NCBI GenBank assembly: GCA_017550105.1 | Contig: JAFYLQ010000049.1 | Coordinates: 1 to 64,000, forward strand | Origin: Clostridia bacterium | GTDB lineage: Bacteria; Bacillota; Clostridia; Oscillospirales; Acutalibacteraceae | Direction of reading: 5' to 3' | DNA: 64,000 bases | Part shown: positions 35,281-43,734 of the stretch, in pieces | How positions within the stretch are numbered: position 1 is the first letter of the stretch | How the letters are laid out: every line of letters starts with the position of its first letter | Position numbers and translations under genes: made by a program | The notes under the pieces: model-generated | The model's input: only the letters and a program-made list of their open reading frames with translations | Told to the model about the DNA's origin: nothing | The model's database searches: none

Positions 35281-35362
35281 TATGCCGAAGCTCGGTAAAT
35301 TTTCGTCCTGCACACATATCTTATATCGTTATTACCTCGACCGAGAATATGTTTTAGTTTTA

Positions 35363-35390
35363 AGGGGAGTCTGCGGACTTCCCTTTTATT
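35363..35390 (+). terminator. Terminator 2 after transketolase operon
   Basis: Stem GGGGAGTC with GACTTCCC (a G-U pair, loop TGCG) followed by TTTTATTT. It is the duplicate of terminator 1 with compensating stem changes. Confidence 0.7.
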
Positions 35391-35425
35391 TCGCCCATTA
35401 TTAACAATTTTTTAAAAAATTTTAC

Positions 35426-35454
35426 TTGACACAGGGCGTTTGACAATGTATAAT
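35426..35454 (+). promoter_or_regulatory. rpsU promoter
   Basis: TTGACA (35426-35431), 17-base spacer, TATAAT (35449-35454): a consensus promoter about 60 bases ahead of rpsU. A second TTGACA inside the spacer is too close to be the -35 box. Confidence 0.85.
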
Positions 35455-35513
35455 GCTAAATGTATATTGATATTTATACCTTTGTTGGTAACAGCGGAGG
35501 GAGGGAACTATAA

Positions 35514-35690
35514 ATGAGTCAGGTAAAAGTTAAAGAGAATGAGTCTTTGGATAGCGCTCTTCGTAGATTTAAGAGACAGACATCAAGAGATGGTGTTATT
35601 CAGGAAGTACGTAAGAGAGAGCATTACGAAAAACCCTCTGTAAAGAGAAAAAAGAAATCCGAAGCTGCTCGTAAGAGAAAGTTCTATTAA
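35514..35690 (+). CDS. rpsU: Small ribosomal subunit protein bS21
   Basis: A 58-residue basic protein, too short for a length-filtered gene list. It reads [20 protein letters not shown], then [20 protein letters not shown] and AARKRKFY, the standard S21 sequence and length. ATG is preceded by GGAGGGAGGG at 35496-35505. S21 sits on the platform of the 30S subunit and helps mRNA start-site binding. It has its own consensus promoter and terminator, so it is monocistronic here; in many Clostridia it precedes a GatB/YqeY gene, which is not seen. Confidence 0.96.
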   Translation: MSQVKVKENESLDSALRRFKRQTSRDGVIQEVRKREHYEKPSVKRKKKSEAARKRKFY

Positions 35691-35697
35691 AAACATT

Positions 35698-35738
35698 GAG
35701 ATGAAGCCTTATTTTAGGTTTCATCTCTTTATTTTTTT
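35698..35738 (+). terminator. rpsU terminator
   Basis: An 11-base stem (35698-35708 with 35717-35727, one G-U pair, eight-base loop) followed by TTTATTTTTTTG, seven bases past the rpsU stop. Confidence 0.85.
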
Positions 35739-35794
35739 GTTTTTTTGTGTTATGATTAAACTGTTGAAATTTGTGTACAAAAGTGGATGATTTT

Positions 35795-36331
35795 ATGCGA
35801 TTTGAAAAAGATACCACAATTAAATATATGTTCCGTGAAATTCACGACATTACTCCCGAGGTTGTAAGGGAGCTGGGGCTCGAGGCAATTCTTTTTGACC
35901 TTGATAACACAACGGTTAAGGATGCTACTATGTCCACTATTCCCGGTGCTATTGCCTGGATAAAATCCCTTAAGGATGCAGGCATTAAGGTTGCAATGGT
36001 TACCAACACGCCCCACATCAGGGCATTTTGGTTTTCAAAAACCTTTGGCGTTAAATTCCATGCCTACGCCAAAAAGCCCTTGCCCTTAGGACTTATACGT
36101 ATGTCACGTAAGCTGCACGTACCTCTTGAAAAAATCGGTATGGTGGGGGATCAGGTTTTTACGGACGTTGCCGCCGCTAACCGTTGCGGTGCAGTACCCA
36201 TTCTTGTGGACCCTGTTGAAAACAAGTGGTTCTGGAAAAATCATTACAAGAAAAACCGAATCAAGGAGCAACCCATTCGCGAAGCCTTTTTAAAGGAGCA
36301 CGGCTATTATGGAGAAAATAAACAATCTTAA
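35795..36331 (+). CDS. YqeG family HAD IIIA-type phosphatase
   Basis: A 178-residue HAD-superfamily protein. ATG 35795, behind GTGGATGA, is preferred over an earlier TTG. The catalytic loop ILFDLDNTTVKD gives nucleophile and acid-base aspartates; MVTNTP and KIGMVGDQVFTDVAAANRCG supply motifs II and III. The N-terminal DITPEVVRELGLEAILFDLD is typical of YqeG. Relatives act on phosphatidylglycerophosphate in some lineages, but in Firmicutes the substrate is not settled. The next gene starts 23 bases before its stop. Confidence 0.85.
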   Translation: MRFEKDTTIKYMFREIHDITPEVVRELGLEAILFDLDNTTVKDATMSTIPGAIAWIKSLKDAGIKVAMVTNTPHIRAFWFSKTFGVKFHAYAKKPLPLGLIRMSRKLHVPLEKIGMVGDQVFTDVAAANRCGAVPILVDPVENKWFWKNHYKKNRIKEQPIREAFLKEHGYYGENKQS

Positions 36332-37373
36332 AAAGCTTTTAAAATCCTCCAACGAGGCTATTCTTATTCATTCACCTGAAAACAGGCGGTATTTTACCTC
36401 CTTTCCCTCAAGTGACGGTTATCTTGTGGTTACAAAAAGCGATGCGGTGTTTTTTACCGACAGTCGTTATATTGAAGCGGCTCAGAAAAATTGCACCTGC
36501 AAGGCTCAGCTTTTAACAAGGCTTTCCGTAGAGGTGAAGAGCTTTTTAACAGACAACAAAATTGAAAAGGTATATGCCGAAACAGAGCGTCTTTCCGTTT
36601 CGCTTCTTTCACAGTTAAGAAAAATACTGTTACCTGTTAAAATCACCCCTTCCCAAAGGCTTGAAAATACAATCAACCAATTACGTTCTGTTAAAGCTTC
36701 AGACGAAATTGAAAGCATAAAAAAAGCACAGGCAATTGCCGAGGAAGCCTTCAACCATATTGTAACCTTTATAAAGCCGGGTGTTACCGAAAAGCAGATT
36801 GCACTTGAATTAGATTTTTATATGCTTTCCCACGGTGCCGAGGCACTTTCCTTTGAGACCATTGCCGTAACAGGGGCGAAAACCTCAATGCCCCACGGTG
36901 TGCCCGACGACGTAATTGTAAAAGAGGGCGACTTCGTTACAATGGATTTCGGTGCAGTTTATAAGGGGTACCATAGCGATATGACTCGTACCGTTGCCGT
37001 AGGAAAAGCGTCCGACGAGCAAAAAAAGATTTATGACGTGGTTTTAAGTGCTCAGAAAAATGCACTTTCCGTTCTTGAAAAAGGTCTTCCCTGTTCCGAA
37101 GCGGACAAAGCCGCAAGAAGCATTATTGAAGAGGCGGGCTACGGTGAGTATTTTGGTCACGGCACAGGTCACGGTGTTGGTGTTGAAATTCACGAAGGTC
37201 CCAATCTTTCCCCAAGAAGCACACAAAAGCTTCAGGCGGGTAACGTGGTTACTGTTGAGCCCGGCATATATATTCCCGAAAAATTCGGTGTAAGAATTGA
37301 GGATATGGCACTCATTACCGAAAAGGGCTATGAAAATTTAACATCATCTCCCAAGGAGTTGATAATCCTTTGA
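36309..37373 (+). CDS. Xaa-Pro peptidase, M24 family
   Basis: A 354-residue metallopeptidase. The creatinase N-terminal domain covers residues 1-125. The pita-bread catalytic domain has the five metal ligands: aspartates in [20 protein letters not shown], histidine in [18 protein letters not shown], and glutamates in [10 protein letters not shown] and [10 protein letters not shown]. It removes N-terminal residues ahead of proline in the cytoplasm. In many Firmicutes this gene precedes efp; here a uracil-DNA glycosylase gene overlaps its stop instead. Confidence 0.92.
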   Translation: MEKINNLKKLLKSSNEAILIHSPENRRYFTSFPSSDGYLVVTKSDAVFFTDSRYIEAAQKNCTCKAQLLTRLSVEVKSFLTDNKIEKVYAETERLSVSLLSQLRKILLPVKITPSQRLENTINQLRSVKASDEIESIKKAQAIAEEAFNHIVTFIKPGVTEKQIALELDFYMLSHGAEALSFETIAVTGAKTSMPHGVPDDVIVKEGDFVTMDFGAVYKGYHSDMTRTVAVGKASDEQKKIYDVVLSAQKNALSVLEKGLPCSEADKAARSIIEEAGYGEYFGHGTGHGVGVEIHEGPNLSPRSTQKLQAGNVVTVEPGIYIPEKFGVRIEDMALITEKGYENLTSSPKELIIL

Positions 37374-37942
37374 AATACGAAAATTTTGATGAGTTAAAGA
37401 ACGCTTGTCTTACCTGTAACAATTGCAAATTATGTTCAACACGAACCAACGTGGTTTTTGGTGTTGGCAACGAAAATGCTGATATTATGTTTATTGGCGA
37501 GGGTCCCGGTGAAAACGAGGATTTACAGGGTGAGCCCTTTGTTGGTAAGGCGGGTCAGCTTCTTGACAAATATCTTGAGGTTATAGGGCTTTCAAGAAAT
37601 AAAAATATTTACATTGCCAACATAGTAAAATGCAGACCGCCCGCCAACCGTGACCCCGAAGCCACGGAGCAGGAGGCTTGTATTGAGTGGTTGCGTAGTC
37701 AGACCCGACTTATTAAGCCTAAAATTATTGTTTGTCTTGGTCGTATTGCGGCGCAGAAATTAATTTCTGAGGACTTTAAGGTCACAAAACAGCACGGCGA
37801 ATTTATTAAAAAGGGCAATATCTTTTTTATGGGTACGTACCACCCTGCGGCACTTCTGAGAAACCCCAACAACAAGCCCGATGCACTTGCGGATTTTCAG
37901 AATCTCAGGGATAAAATAAACGAGTTAAATATAAAACTTTAA
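37370..37942 (+). CDS. Uracil-DNA glycosylase, type 4 (Fe-S)
   Basis: A 190-residue type 4 glycosylase beginning at TTG 37370, inside the stop codon of the peptidase gene, with AAGGAG at 37352. The 4Fe-4S cysteines are in [19 protein letters not shown] (two of them) with a third in [11 protein letters not shown] and a fourth in EQEACIEWL. The catalytic [20 protein letters not shown] block and the [13 protein letters not shown] histidine loop are complete. It removes uracil from DNA as the first step of base excision repair. Confidence 0.9.
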   Translation: MKYENFDELKNACLTCNNCKLCSTRTNVVFGVGNENADIMFIGEGPGENEDLQGEPFVGKAGQLLDKYLEVIGLSRNKNIYIANIVKCRPPANRDPEATEQEACIEWLRSQTRLIKPKIIVCLGRIAAQKLISEDFKVTKQHGEFIKKGNIFFMGTYHPAALLRNPNNKPDALADFQNLRDKINELNIKL

Positions 37943-37955
37943 AGGAGTTTTAATT

Positions 37956-39533
37956 ATGGATATTAAAAATTACATTGCCGAAGGCAAAGCCATACTTGGT
38001 ATTGAATTCGGTTCAACAAGAATTAAGGGTGTGCTTATTGATGATGAGGGTACAGTTCTTGCGGTAGGTGGCTACGACTGGGAAAACAGCCTTGTAAACG
38101 GCATCTGGACCTACGGCGAGGATGAATTTTTTGCAGGACTTAAGGGTTGCTACGCTACACTTAAGCAGGATGTAAAGGACCGTTACGGCATTACCCTTAC
38201 AAATCTTAAATATATCGGTATCAGCGGTATGATGCACGGCTATCTTGCCTTTGATAAGGACGGCAAGCTTCTTGCACCCTTCCGTACATGGCGTAACACC
38301 TGTGCAGGTGAAGCCGCAAACAAATTGACCGAGGAATTTCAGTTCAATATTCCCGACCGTTGGAGCATTGCACACCTCTATCAGTTGATTCTTGAGGATG
38401 CAGACCACGTTAAGGACGTTGCATACTTTACAACCCTTGCAGGTTATATTCATACACTCCTTACAGGTGAAAAGGTTCTCGGTATCGGCGAGGCTTCAGG
38501 CATGTTCCCCATGGAGGGCAACAACTATAGTGAAGCAATGCTCGATAAATTCGACAGTCTTGTAGCTGACAAGGGCTACGGATGGAAAATCCGTGACATT
38601 CTTCCCAAGGTGCTTGTTGCAGGTGAAAATGCAGGTACACTCACACCCGATGGTGCAAAGCTTATGGATGCCGAGGGTGACCTTCAGGCAGGTATTCCTA
38701 TGTGTCCTCCCGAGGGTGACGCAGGTACGGGTATGGTTGCTACAAACAGTGTAAGAGTAAGAACGGGTAACGTTTCTGCAGGTACCTCAGTATTTGCTAT
38801 GATTGTTCTTGAAAAGCTTCTTTCAAGGCTTTATCGTGAAATTGATATGGTTACAACACCCGACGGTGCACCCGTTGCAATGGTTCATTGTAACAACTGC
38901 ACGTCCGATATTAACGCCTGGACATATCTTTTTAAAGAGGTTCTTGACCTTATGGGTGCAGAATGCTCAATGGGTGATTTGTTCACTTCACTTTTCAAAA
39001 AGTCTGCCGAAGCAGATGCAGACTGCGGCAACCTTATTTCATACAACTATTTCTCAGGCGAATTCCTTACAGGCTTTGAAACAGGTAAGCCCCTTTTCAT
39101 AAGAGAGCCCGATAGCAAATTCTCACTTGCAAACTTTATGAGAGTTCAGCTTTTTACAGCCTTTGGCGGTATCAAAATCGGTATGGATATTCTTGAAAAA
39201 GAAAACGTTGCCATTGATAAAATTCTCGGTCACGGCGGTTTCTTTAAAACTCCCGTTATCGGTCAGAGCGTTCTTGCCGCCGCTATGAATGCACCCGTTT
39301 CCGTAATGGAAACAGCCGGTGAAGGCGGTGCATGGGGTGTTGCGGTCCTTGCGGCTTTCGCATCAAACAAAGAGGACGGCGAAGCCCTTCCCGATTACCT
39401 TGATAACAAGATTTTTGCAACACAGAAAATGACAACCCTTGCTCCTGACGAGGCAATTGTAAATAGCTTTAACGGATTTATGGAAAACTACAAAAAAGGC
39501 CTTTCGGTTGAAAGAGCAGCGGTAGAAATGTAA
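37956..39533 (+). CDS. FGGY-family carbohydrate kinase
   Basis: A 525-residue sugar kinase. [20 protein letters not shown] is the ATP phosphate-1 motif, [16 protein letters not shown] the substrate-side loop, [20 protein letters not shown] the phosphate-2 and connect region, and [20 protein letters not shown] the family's adenosine-site motif (usually GGGAKS). It phosphorylates a ketopentose or related sugar, as in xylulo- or ribulokinase, but the specificity is not readable. It is only 13 bases behind the glycosylase gene, with AAAGGAG before ATG, and is followed by a terminator. Its product could feed the transketolase locus 3 kb upstream (inference). Confidence 0.85.
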   Translation: MDIKNYIAEGKAILGIEFGSTRIKGVLIDDEGTVLAVGGYDWENSLVNGIWTYGEDEFFAGLKGCYATLKQDVKDRYGITLTNLKYIGISGMMHGYLAFDKDGKLLAPFRTWRNTCAGEAANKLTEEFQFNIPDRWSIAHLYQLILEDADHVKDVAYFTTLAGYIHTLLTGEKVLGIGEASGMFPMEGNNYSEAMLDKFDSLVADKGYGWKIRDILPKVLVAGENAGTLTPDGAKLMDAEGDLQAGIPMCPPEGDAGTGMVATNSVRVRTGNVSAGTSVFAMIVLEKLLSRLYREIDMVTTPDGAPVAMVHCNNCTSDINAWTYLFKEVLDLMGAECSMGDLFTSLFKKSAEADADCGNLISYNYFSGEFLTGFETGKPLFIREPDSKFSLANFMRVQLFTAFGGIKIGMDILEKENVAIDKILGHGGFFKTPVIGQSVLAAAMNAPVSVMETAGEGGAWGVAVLAAFASNKEDGEALPDYLDNKIFATQKMTTLAPDEAIVNSFNGFMENYKKGLSVERAAVEM

Positions 39534-39540
39534 TAAAACC

Positions 39541-39646
39541 AATTCGTAATGCTTAATTCATAATTCGTAATTAAAGGGGCTAACGCCGATTATATTGCTG
39601 ACCGCAGGTCCCGAAATTCCTCATTCCTAACTCCTCATTCCTAACT
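39541..39646. repeat. Dispersed intergenic repeat, copy D
   Basis: Carries TTCGTAATTAAAGGGGCTAA, CGCCGATTATA and GACCGCAGGTCCCGA in the same order as copy C, then two CTCATTCCTAAC units like the end of copy B. It fills the convergent gap between the kinase gene and a minus-strand operon. Confidence 0.75.
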
Positions 39647-39678
39647 AAAAACTCCCCTGCGACTGCAGGGGAGTTTTT
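39647..39678. terminator. Bidirectional terminator between kinase and Gfo/Idh genes
   Basis: Perfect 10-base stem (39651-39660 with 39665-39674, loop GACT) with A-run on the left and T-run on the right, so it can serve both convergent transcripts. Confidence 0.88.
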
Positions 39679-39679
39679 G

Positions 39680-40957
39680 TTATATGTACATTGTTTGTCC
39701 GTTGTTTTCTCTTGATTTATCCGCAAGAAAAACTACTCTGTGACCTGCAATTGAGTTTTCAATTGAGGTGCAGGAAAGTGAGGGCTCTTCACCACGGATA
39801 TATTTGATGAAATCCGCAGTAAGTGCAGTATCTGCACCGCCGTGACCCTCATCGGGTGTATCGGTTAAATCAATATATTTCTCGTCATAATACTTACCGG
39901 GCTCGGGGTTGATGGTTTTTACTCTTACAAACTTGTTTTCAAGCTCGCCGTAAATATCACCCCTTGTACCAATAATGCGTATGGTCCTTATGGACTCTGC
40001 CGCACCACCTGCAAGGTTATGTGTGCCCGTTGCACCGCTTTTGAAGTTAACCATAACACTCTGGTGGTCAACAACGTCGTTGTCGCATCTGAACATACAT
40101 CTGCCGTATTCACTGTTTTTAAGAAGCTCAAGGCGTTGCTCATCCGTGGGATTCTCAACGTCCTCTAAATCCTTCCATACGTAGACCTCCCAGCTATTGG
40201 GGTGGTCAAGATAAACACGCTTAGCGCTGAAATCACAAAAATCCACTCTCGGACAATCCACAAGGCAACGTGTACCTGCCTCGGCAGGTGCATTTTCGGG
40301 TCTGAAGTGGAATTGTGAGCCCACCGATGAAACTGAAACGGGCTCATCATCACCCATAAGCCACATCATAAGGTCAAGGTCGTGACAACATTTTGCAAGA
40401 AGCATTGACGTATGACATTTTTTGCTGTTTGCCCATTTACCACGGACGTAGGATGTTGAAAGGTGATGGTAGCTTACGTTTTCAACTGTCTGAATGTTTA
40501 TAACGTCACCGATATCACCGTCAACAATGCTCTTTTTTATAGCCGCGTACACGGGGTTGTAACGAAGCACGTGACAAATCATAACCTTGTTTTTATTGCG
40601 GTTAACAACCTCAATAAGCTTGTCCATTTCCTCCTCATTAACTGCGAAGGGCTTTTCAAGAAGCATATCGTAGCCCACTTCGAGAAGGGGGATTGAGGTT
40701 TCGACGTGGATTTCATCCATAGTGCCGTTTATAACAACGTCGGCAAATTTAGGCGCCTTTGACAAAGCCAAGGCATCATAAAAGCAATTTTCCTCGGGGA
40801 AGCCGAAAAGGTCACGTACGTGGTTTCGGCGGTATTCGTCGGGCTCGGCAACGCCCACAATCTGAAGCTCGTCGGGGTGAGCCTTGGAGTATTCGGCATA
40901 GGACATTGCACGGTGTCCGGCACCAAGTATAATTGCTGTAACGGGTTTTTGAGTCAT
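39680..40957 (-). CDS. Gfo/Idh/MocA family oxidoreductase with cysteine-rich insertion
   Basis: A 425-residue protein from ATG 40957 (a GTG nine bases upstream is the alternative). Rossmann start PVTAIILGAGHRAMSYAEYS; catalytic EKPFAVNEEEMDKLIE; helix SMLLAKCCHDLDLMMWLMGD. Unusual for the general family is a stretch with CLVDCPRVDFC and CMFRCDN that may bind a metal, a subgroup feature I recall from Firmicutes. It likely oxidises or reduces a sugar or inositol-like substrate with NAD(P). Third gene of a DUF896-GNAT-Gfo operon. Confidence 0.83.
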   Translation of the reverse strand: MTQKPVTAIILGAGHRAMSYAEYSKAHPDELQIVGVAEPDEYRRNHVRDLFGFPEENCFYDALALSKAPKFADVVINGTMDEIHVETSIPLLEVGYDMLLEKPFAVNEEEMDKLIEVVNRNKNKVMICHVLRYNPVYAAIKKSIVDGDIGDVINIQTVENVSYHHLSTSYVRGKWANSKKCHTSMLLAKCCHDLDLMMWLMGDDEPVSVSSVGSQFHFRPENAPAEAGTRCLVDCPRVDFCDFSAKRVYLDHPNSWEVYVWKDLEDVENPTDEQRLELLKNSEYGRCMFRCDNDVVDHQSVMVNFKSGATGTHNLAGGAAESIRTIRIIGTRGDIYGELENKFVRVKTINPEPGKYYDEKYIDLTDTPDEGHGGADTALTADFIKYIRGEEPSLSCTSIENSIAGHRVVFLADKSRENNGQTMYI

Positions 40958-40969
40958 AGTAATCACTGC

Positions 40970-41533
40970 TTAACGTAAATTTTTTGCCATAGTAGCGGTT
41001 TCAAGCTTTGTTGAAAGCATTTTAAAACCGAGTCTTTTATAAAAACGGATAGCACCCTCGTTGCTAAGGTGTGCCTGAAGCATAATGCCCTTTACCTTGC
41101 GGGCTTTAAGCTCTTCAAAAAGGGCATCCATAAGCTTTGCGCCGTAGCCCTGATTTTGATATTCATCCATAATATCAATGTGAAGGTGGGCGGGATATTT
41201 CCAACCGAAAATATCGTAGGGAATGGGGAAAAGCCACGCCTGCTTGCCGCTTTTTTTATCAAGCTTTTTGATTTCGGGAACGTCAACCTTGCGGAAAACC
41301 TTGTGAAAGCGTTTGTAATTAGGCTCACAAAGAATATATCCGACAACTGTGTCGTTATCATCAACAAGCACAAAGGACGAGTCGTAGCACTCACGTGCAT
41401 AATATGTAGAAAACATCCTTGCAAGTCGGTAACCCAAAACAGGGTCGTTCTGAAAGGTGGGACCCGCGGTCATACGGCAAACGTATTCAACCTGCTTAAG
41501 GTCGTCGGGTCGCATTTTTCTTATAGTTGCCAT
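40970..41533 (-). CDS. GNAT family N-acetyltransferase
   Basis: A 187-residue acetyltransferase. MATIRKMRPDDLKQVEYVCR starts the fold; the acetyl-CoA site is at LHIDIMDEYQNQGYGAKLMD (Q-x-x-G-Y-G, a variant of QGxGxG) and the final ANEGAIRFYKRLGFK-like SNEGAIRFYKRLGFKMLST motif. The middle region (KVFRKVDVPEIKKLDKKSGK) is long and basic. Target unknown. Its start overlaps the stop of the DUF896 gene by one base (TAATG), so the two are translationally coupled. Confidence 0.85.
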   Translation of the reverse strand: MATIRKMRPDDLKQVEYVCRMTAGPTFQNDPVLGYRLARMFSTYYARECYDSSFVLVDDNDTVVGYILCEPNYKRFHKVFRKVDVPEIKKLDKKSGKQAWLFPIPYDIFGWKYPAHLHIDIMDEYQNQGYGAKLMDALFEELKARKVKGIMLQAHLSNEGAIRFYKRLGFKMLSTKLETATMAKNLR

Positions 41534-41766
41534 TAATTTTTAACTCCGTCCGATTTATTGGGCTTTTTGCGTTCAATTTTTTCACGGGTGCCGTCGGGAC
41601 GTACAATAACAGTACTGTCCAGCTGTGTTTCAAGGGATTTTCTGAAAGCGGCAACGTACTCGGCTCTTAAAGCCTTCTGCTCCTTTGCCTCTGCTTCAGT
41701 TAAACCTTCCGCCCTTGATTTACGGGCAAGAAAATTGATTCTGTCGATTTTTTCCTGAGTAATCAT
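41533..41766 (-). CDS. DUF896 (YnzC-like) protein
   Basis: A 77-residue protein from ATG 41766, behind AAAGGATTTG. MITQEKIDRINFLARKSRAE and LTEAEAKEQKALRAEYVAAF form the helical hairpin typical of DUF896/YnzC; the C-terminal part, PDGTREKIERKK, is polar. In Bacillus a relative (YneA-operon YnzC) is SOS-linked, but no LexA site is evident here. Function of the family is not established. Confidence 0.88.
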   Translation of the reverse strand: MITQEKIDRINFLARKSRAEGLTEAEAKEQKALRAEYVAAFRKSLETQLDSTVIVRPDGTREKIERKKPNKSDGVKN

Positions 41767-41796
41767 ACACACAAATCCTTTTAATTTACTAAACAT

Positions 41797-41824
41797 ATTA
41801 TAGTATTATATAAAAATAAGTCAA
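41797..41824 (-). promoter_or_regulatory. Promoter of DUF896-GNAT-Gfo operon
   Basis: On the minus strand TTGACT (41819-41824), 16-base spacer, TATAAT (41797-41802), about 30 bases ahead of the start. Confidence 0.7.
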
Positions 41825-41848
41825 TAGTAAAAAAATGATTTTAAGAAG

Positions 41849-41876
41849 AAAACACCTTGCCGAAGCAAGGTGTTTT
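41849..41876 (-). terminator. Terminator of the fakB-fakA-plsC operon
   Basis: Perfect 12-base stem (41849-41860 with 41865-41876, loop CGAA), ten bases past the last gene of the minus-strand operon. Confidence 0.85.
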
Positions 41877-41886
41877 ATATGCTTGA

Positions 41887-42306
41887 TTAAAATCCGCTCA
41901 TTGCAAACATTCCAAAGAAGAGTATGAAATAAAATGCGTAGAAAACTGCAAGACCGGCATAAATACAAGTACACACAATACCGCTTATTTTACCAACAAT
42001 ACCGAGGATTCGTGCGGCAACGAGCTTACCGGGAAGTCGCATTCCCATTGTTCGGCAGATATCCATAAGCTCCATAATTTCCTTTAGTGCATTGTTGCCG
42101 AAAAAGATTGCAATGATGGAAGCAATGGGAAATTCGGACATTATGGTTGAAGCGAGTGCTTTGCCAAAGACACCGTCGATTCGCTGTTGTATATCGGGCG
42201 GTAAAATATTGGGCTGAGCGGGTTGTTGATACACAGGCTGCTCAAACTGAGGTTGCTGTGTCTGTTGGGGTTGCTCGTAAACGGGCTGATAATTGTTGTT
42301 ATCCAT
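41887..42306 (-). CDS. Small membrane protein with Pro/Gln-rich N-terminus (paralogue A)
   Basis: A 139-residue protein. Residues 1-37 are Gln/Pro/Tyr-rich (YEQPQQTQQPQFEQPVYQQP). Then come QQRIDGVFGKALASTIMSEF, a hydrophobic segment IASIIAIFFGN, an amphipathic LKEIMELMDICRTMG, and a C-terminal membrane span ending FYFILFFGMFAMSGF. It aligns by eye with the next gene over its whole length after the N-terminal tail. I do not recognise the family; membrane location is likely. ATG is behind GGAGGTATTACT. Confidence 0.6.
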   Translation of the reverse strand: MDNNNYQPVYEQPQQTQQPQFEQPVYQQPAQPNILPPDIQQRIDGVFGKALASTIMSEFPIASIIAIFFGNNALKEIMELMDICRTMGMRLPGKLVAARILGIVGKISGIVCTCIYAGLAVFYAFYFILFFGMFAMSGF

Positions 42307-42369
42307 AGTAATACCTCCGTAAAAATTTTAAAATTAACTTTTCGGCTTGTTTGATTATTGCCGAAAGCT

Positions 42370-42744
42370 TTAAATGCTGAATGTAGGGAAGAATACCCCG
42401 AAATGTGCGGGATCGCCGGATATAATATTAAATATGAAAGAAATAAGGTTTATGGTTATCATAATGCTATAAGCGAGTCCGACAAATTTGCCTATATTTG
42501 CAAGAACCTTTACAATTTTAAGCTTAGCGGGAATTGCAATGCCACGAGCCAGGCACAAATTGTAAAGCTCCTTTACGGTTTTAGAAGCGCTGAGTCCCAA
42601 AAAGAATGCAACAAAGCTGAGAAAGGGAACTTGCATCATTATTACGGCTGCAATCGCTTTGCCAAGGCTTTTATCAATCTTTTGTTGAAAGTTGTCGGGC
42701 AAAGCATTTTGTTGTTCGTTTTGGGATATAAGGTTATCATCCAT
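42370..42744 (-). CDS. Small membrane protein (paralogue B)
   Basis: A 124-residue protein similar to its downstream neighbour: NFQQKIDKSLGKAIAAVIMM matches IQQRIDGVFGKALASTIMSE, and KTVKELYNLCLARGIAIPAK matches LKEIMELMDICRTMGMRLPG. Two hydrophobic regions, around residues 35-55 and 90-110. It lacks the long Gln/Pro-rich tail. Start ATG behind GAGAGGTCTTGCT. A tandem duplication within the operon is the simplest explanation. Function unknown. Confidence 0.6.
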   Translation of the reverse strand: MDDNLISQNEQQNALPDNFQQKIDKSLGKAIAAVIMMQVPFLSFVAFFLGLSASKTVKELYNLCLARGIAIPAKLKIVKVLANIGKFVGLAYSIMITINLISFIFNIISGDPAHFGVFFPTFSI

Positions 42745-42777
42745 AGCAAGACCTCTCTTTCAGTTATTTCGCTCAGA

Positions 42778-43734
42778 TTAATTTTCCGAGTTGAGTTTCT
42801 TCAAAAATTCTTTGATTGAGTTGTCGTATTTTTCGGTGTCAATGAATCTTAACTGTGAGTGTCCGCCCTTGGGCCACCACACAAGCTGCTTGTCCTTACT
42901 GCCGCATTTGTCATAAAGCTTCTGTGCGTAATCGGGGGTTGAATAGGGGTCCTCCTTGCTGTGAAGCATAAGAAGGGGTTTGTTCAGCGTGTCTATAATG
43001 TCAATGGGACCCTTACGCATTGTGTAGCCCGTACAGATTTTGTATAAAAGGTTGATGCATTGCATAACGGGGAAAACAAGTGTGTGAAGCTCAATAAGGT
43101 GGTTACGCATTGAGTAGTAAAACCTTGCAAACATACCCTCGGTTACAATACCTGCAACGCAGTCGGGGCATTCGGGGTTTGTAATTGTGTACATACCGCC
43201 TGCGGCACCGATACAAATGCCGTGGAGCACAATCTGCTTAATGCCCTTTTCTTTAATAAGAAAATCAATCCACTTAAGGTCGTCCTTGCTTTCTTCTCTG
43301 CCAAGGGTGTTAAAAACACCATCGCTGAGGCCGTGAGCTCTGGGGTCCATAACAAGCACGTTGTAGCCGGACTCTGCATACGGCTTAGCAAAATAGTAGC
43401 CGTATCTGAGGCTTTCGGTGCGTCCTGATAAAATCATCGCACATTTATCATTGCCGAAGTCGAAATATTCACCATAGAGGTTGATTTTGCCGTTAACAAC
43501 GTGCACGTCCTCTTTATATTGTTCGTTTTCCTTCATCCATGCAATGCCGATTGCATCCATAGAGATCTGGGGCTCACGTGTGAATTGAAGAGAGCGGTCC
43601 CATTTCTTTTTGTTTTTTCTGACCAGGGTGGTAACGTAGGTTATGGTTGCTGCAACCATAGTAATGCAAAGATGAATTATTACTATTAAAAGCAATACAC
43701 CGATAACTATGCCGCATATCTGTAAAGGGGTCAT
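42778..43734 (-). CDS. Membrane-anchored alpha/beta hydrolase with cysteine nucleophile elbow
   Basis: A 318-residue protein with an N-terminal membrane helix (residues 5-30) and an alpha/beta-hydrolase fold. The oxyanion and strand-4 region is VLVMDPRAHGLSDG; the nucleophile elbow reads VLHGICIGAAGG, placing cysteine 174 where a serine is usual. LLMLHSKEDPYSTPDYAQKL supplies the acid and WWPKGGHSQLRF the histidine, so the rest of the triad is intact. Cysteine nucleophiles are known in dienelactone hydrolases but are rare in this type. Its start overlaps the plsC stop by four bases, suggesting a role in lipid metabolism (inference). Confidence 0.82.
   Translation of the reverse strand: MTPLQICGIVIGVLLLIVIIHLCITMVAATITYVTTLVRKNKKKWDRSLQFTREPQISMDAIGIAWMKENEQYKEDVHVVNGKINLYGEYFDFGNDKCAMILSGRTESLRYGYYFAKPYAESGYNVLVMDPRAHGLSDGVFNTLGREESKDDLKWIDFLIKEKGIKQIVLHGICIGAAGGMYTITNPECPDCVAGIVTEGMFARFYYSMRNHLIELHTLVFPVMQCINLLYKICTGYTMRKGPIDIIDTLNKPLLMLHSKEDPYSTPDYAQKLYDKCGSKDKQLVWWPKGGHSQLRFIDTEKYDNSIKEFLKKLNSEN

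Larger units (their letters stand above)
35095..35395 (+). repeat. Tandemly reiterated downstream block with two terminators
   Basis: Gene-free. Three imperfect copies of a unit containing CATATCTT(ATATCG or GCACCA)TTATTACCT(T/C)GACCG start near 35138, 35199 and 35318; the last two are each followed by TTTTAAGGGGAG and a hairpin. TTCGTCCTGC precedes two of the copies. The duplicated unit therefore includes its own terminator. Confidence 0.75.

Noticed and set aside
35095..35395. CRISPR-like repeat array
   Set aside because: Only two to three irregular copies containing terminators, no constant spacer length and no cas genes.
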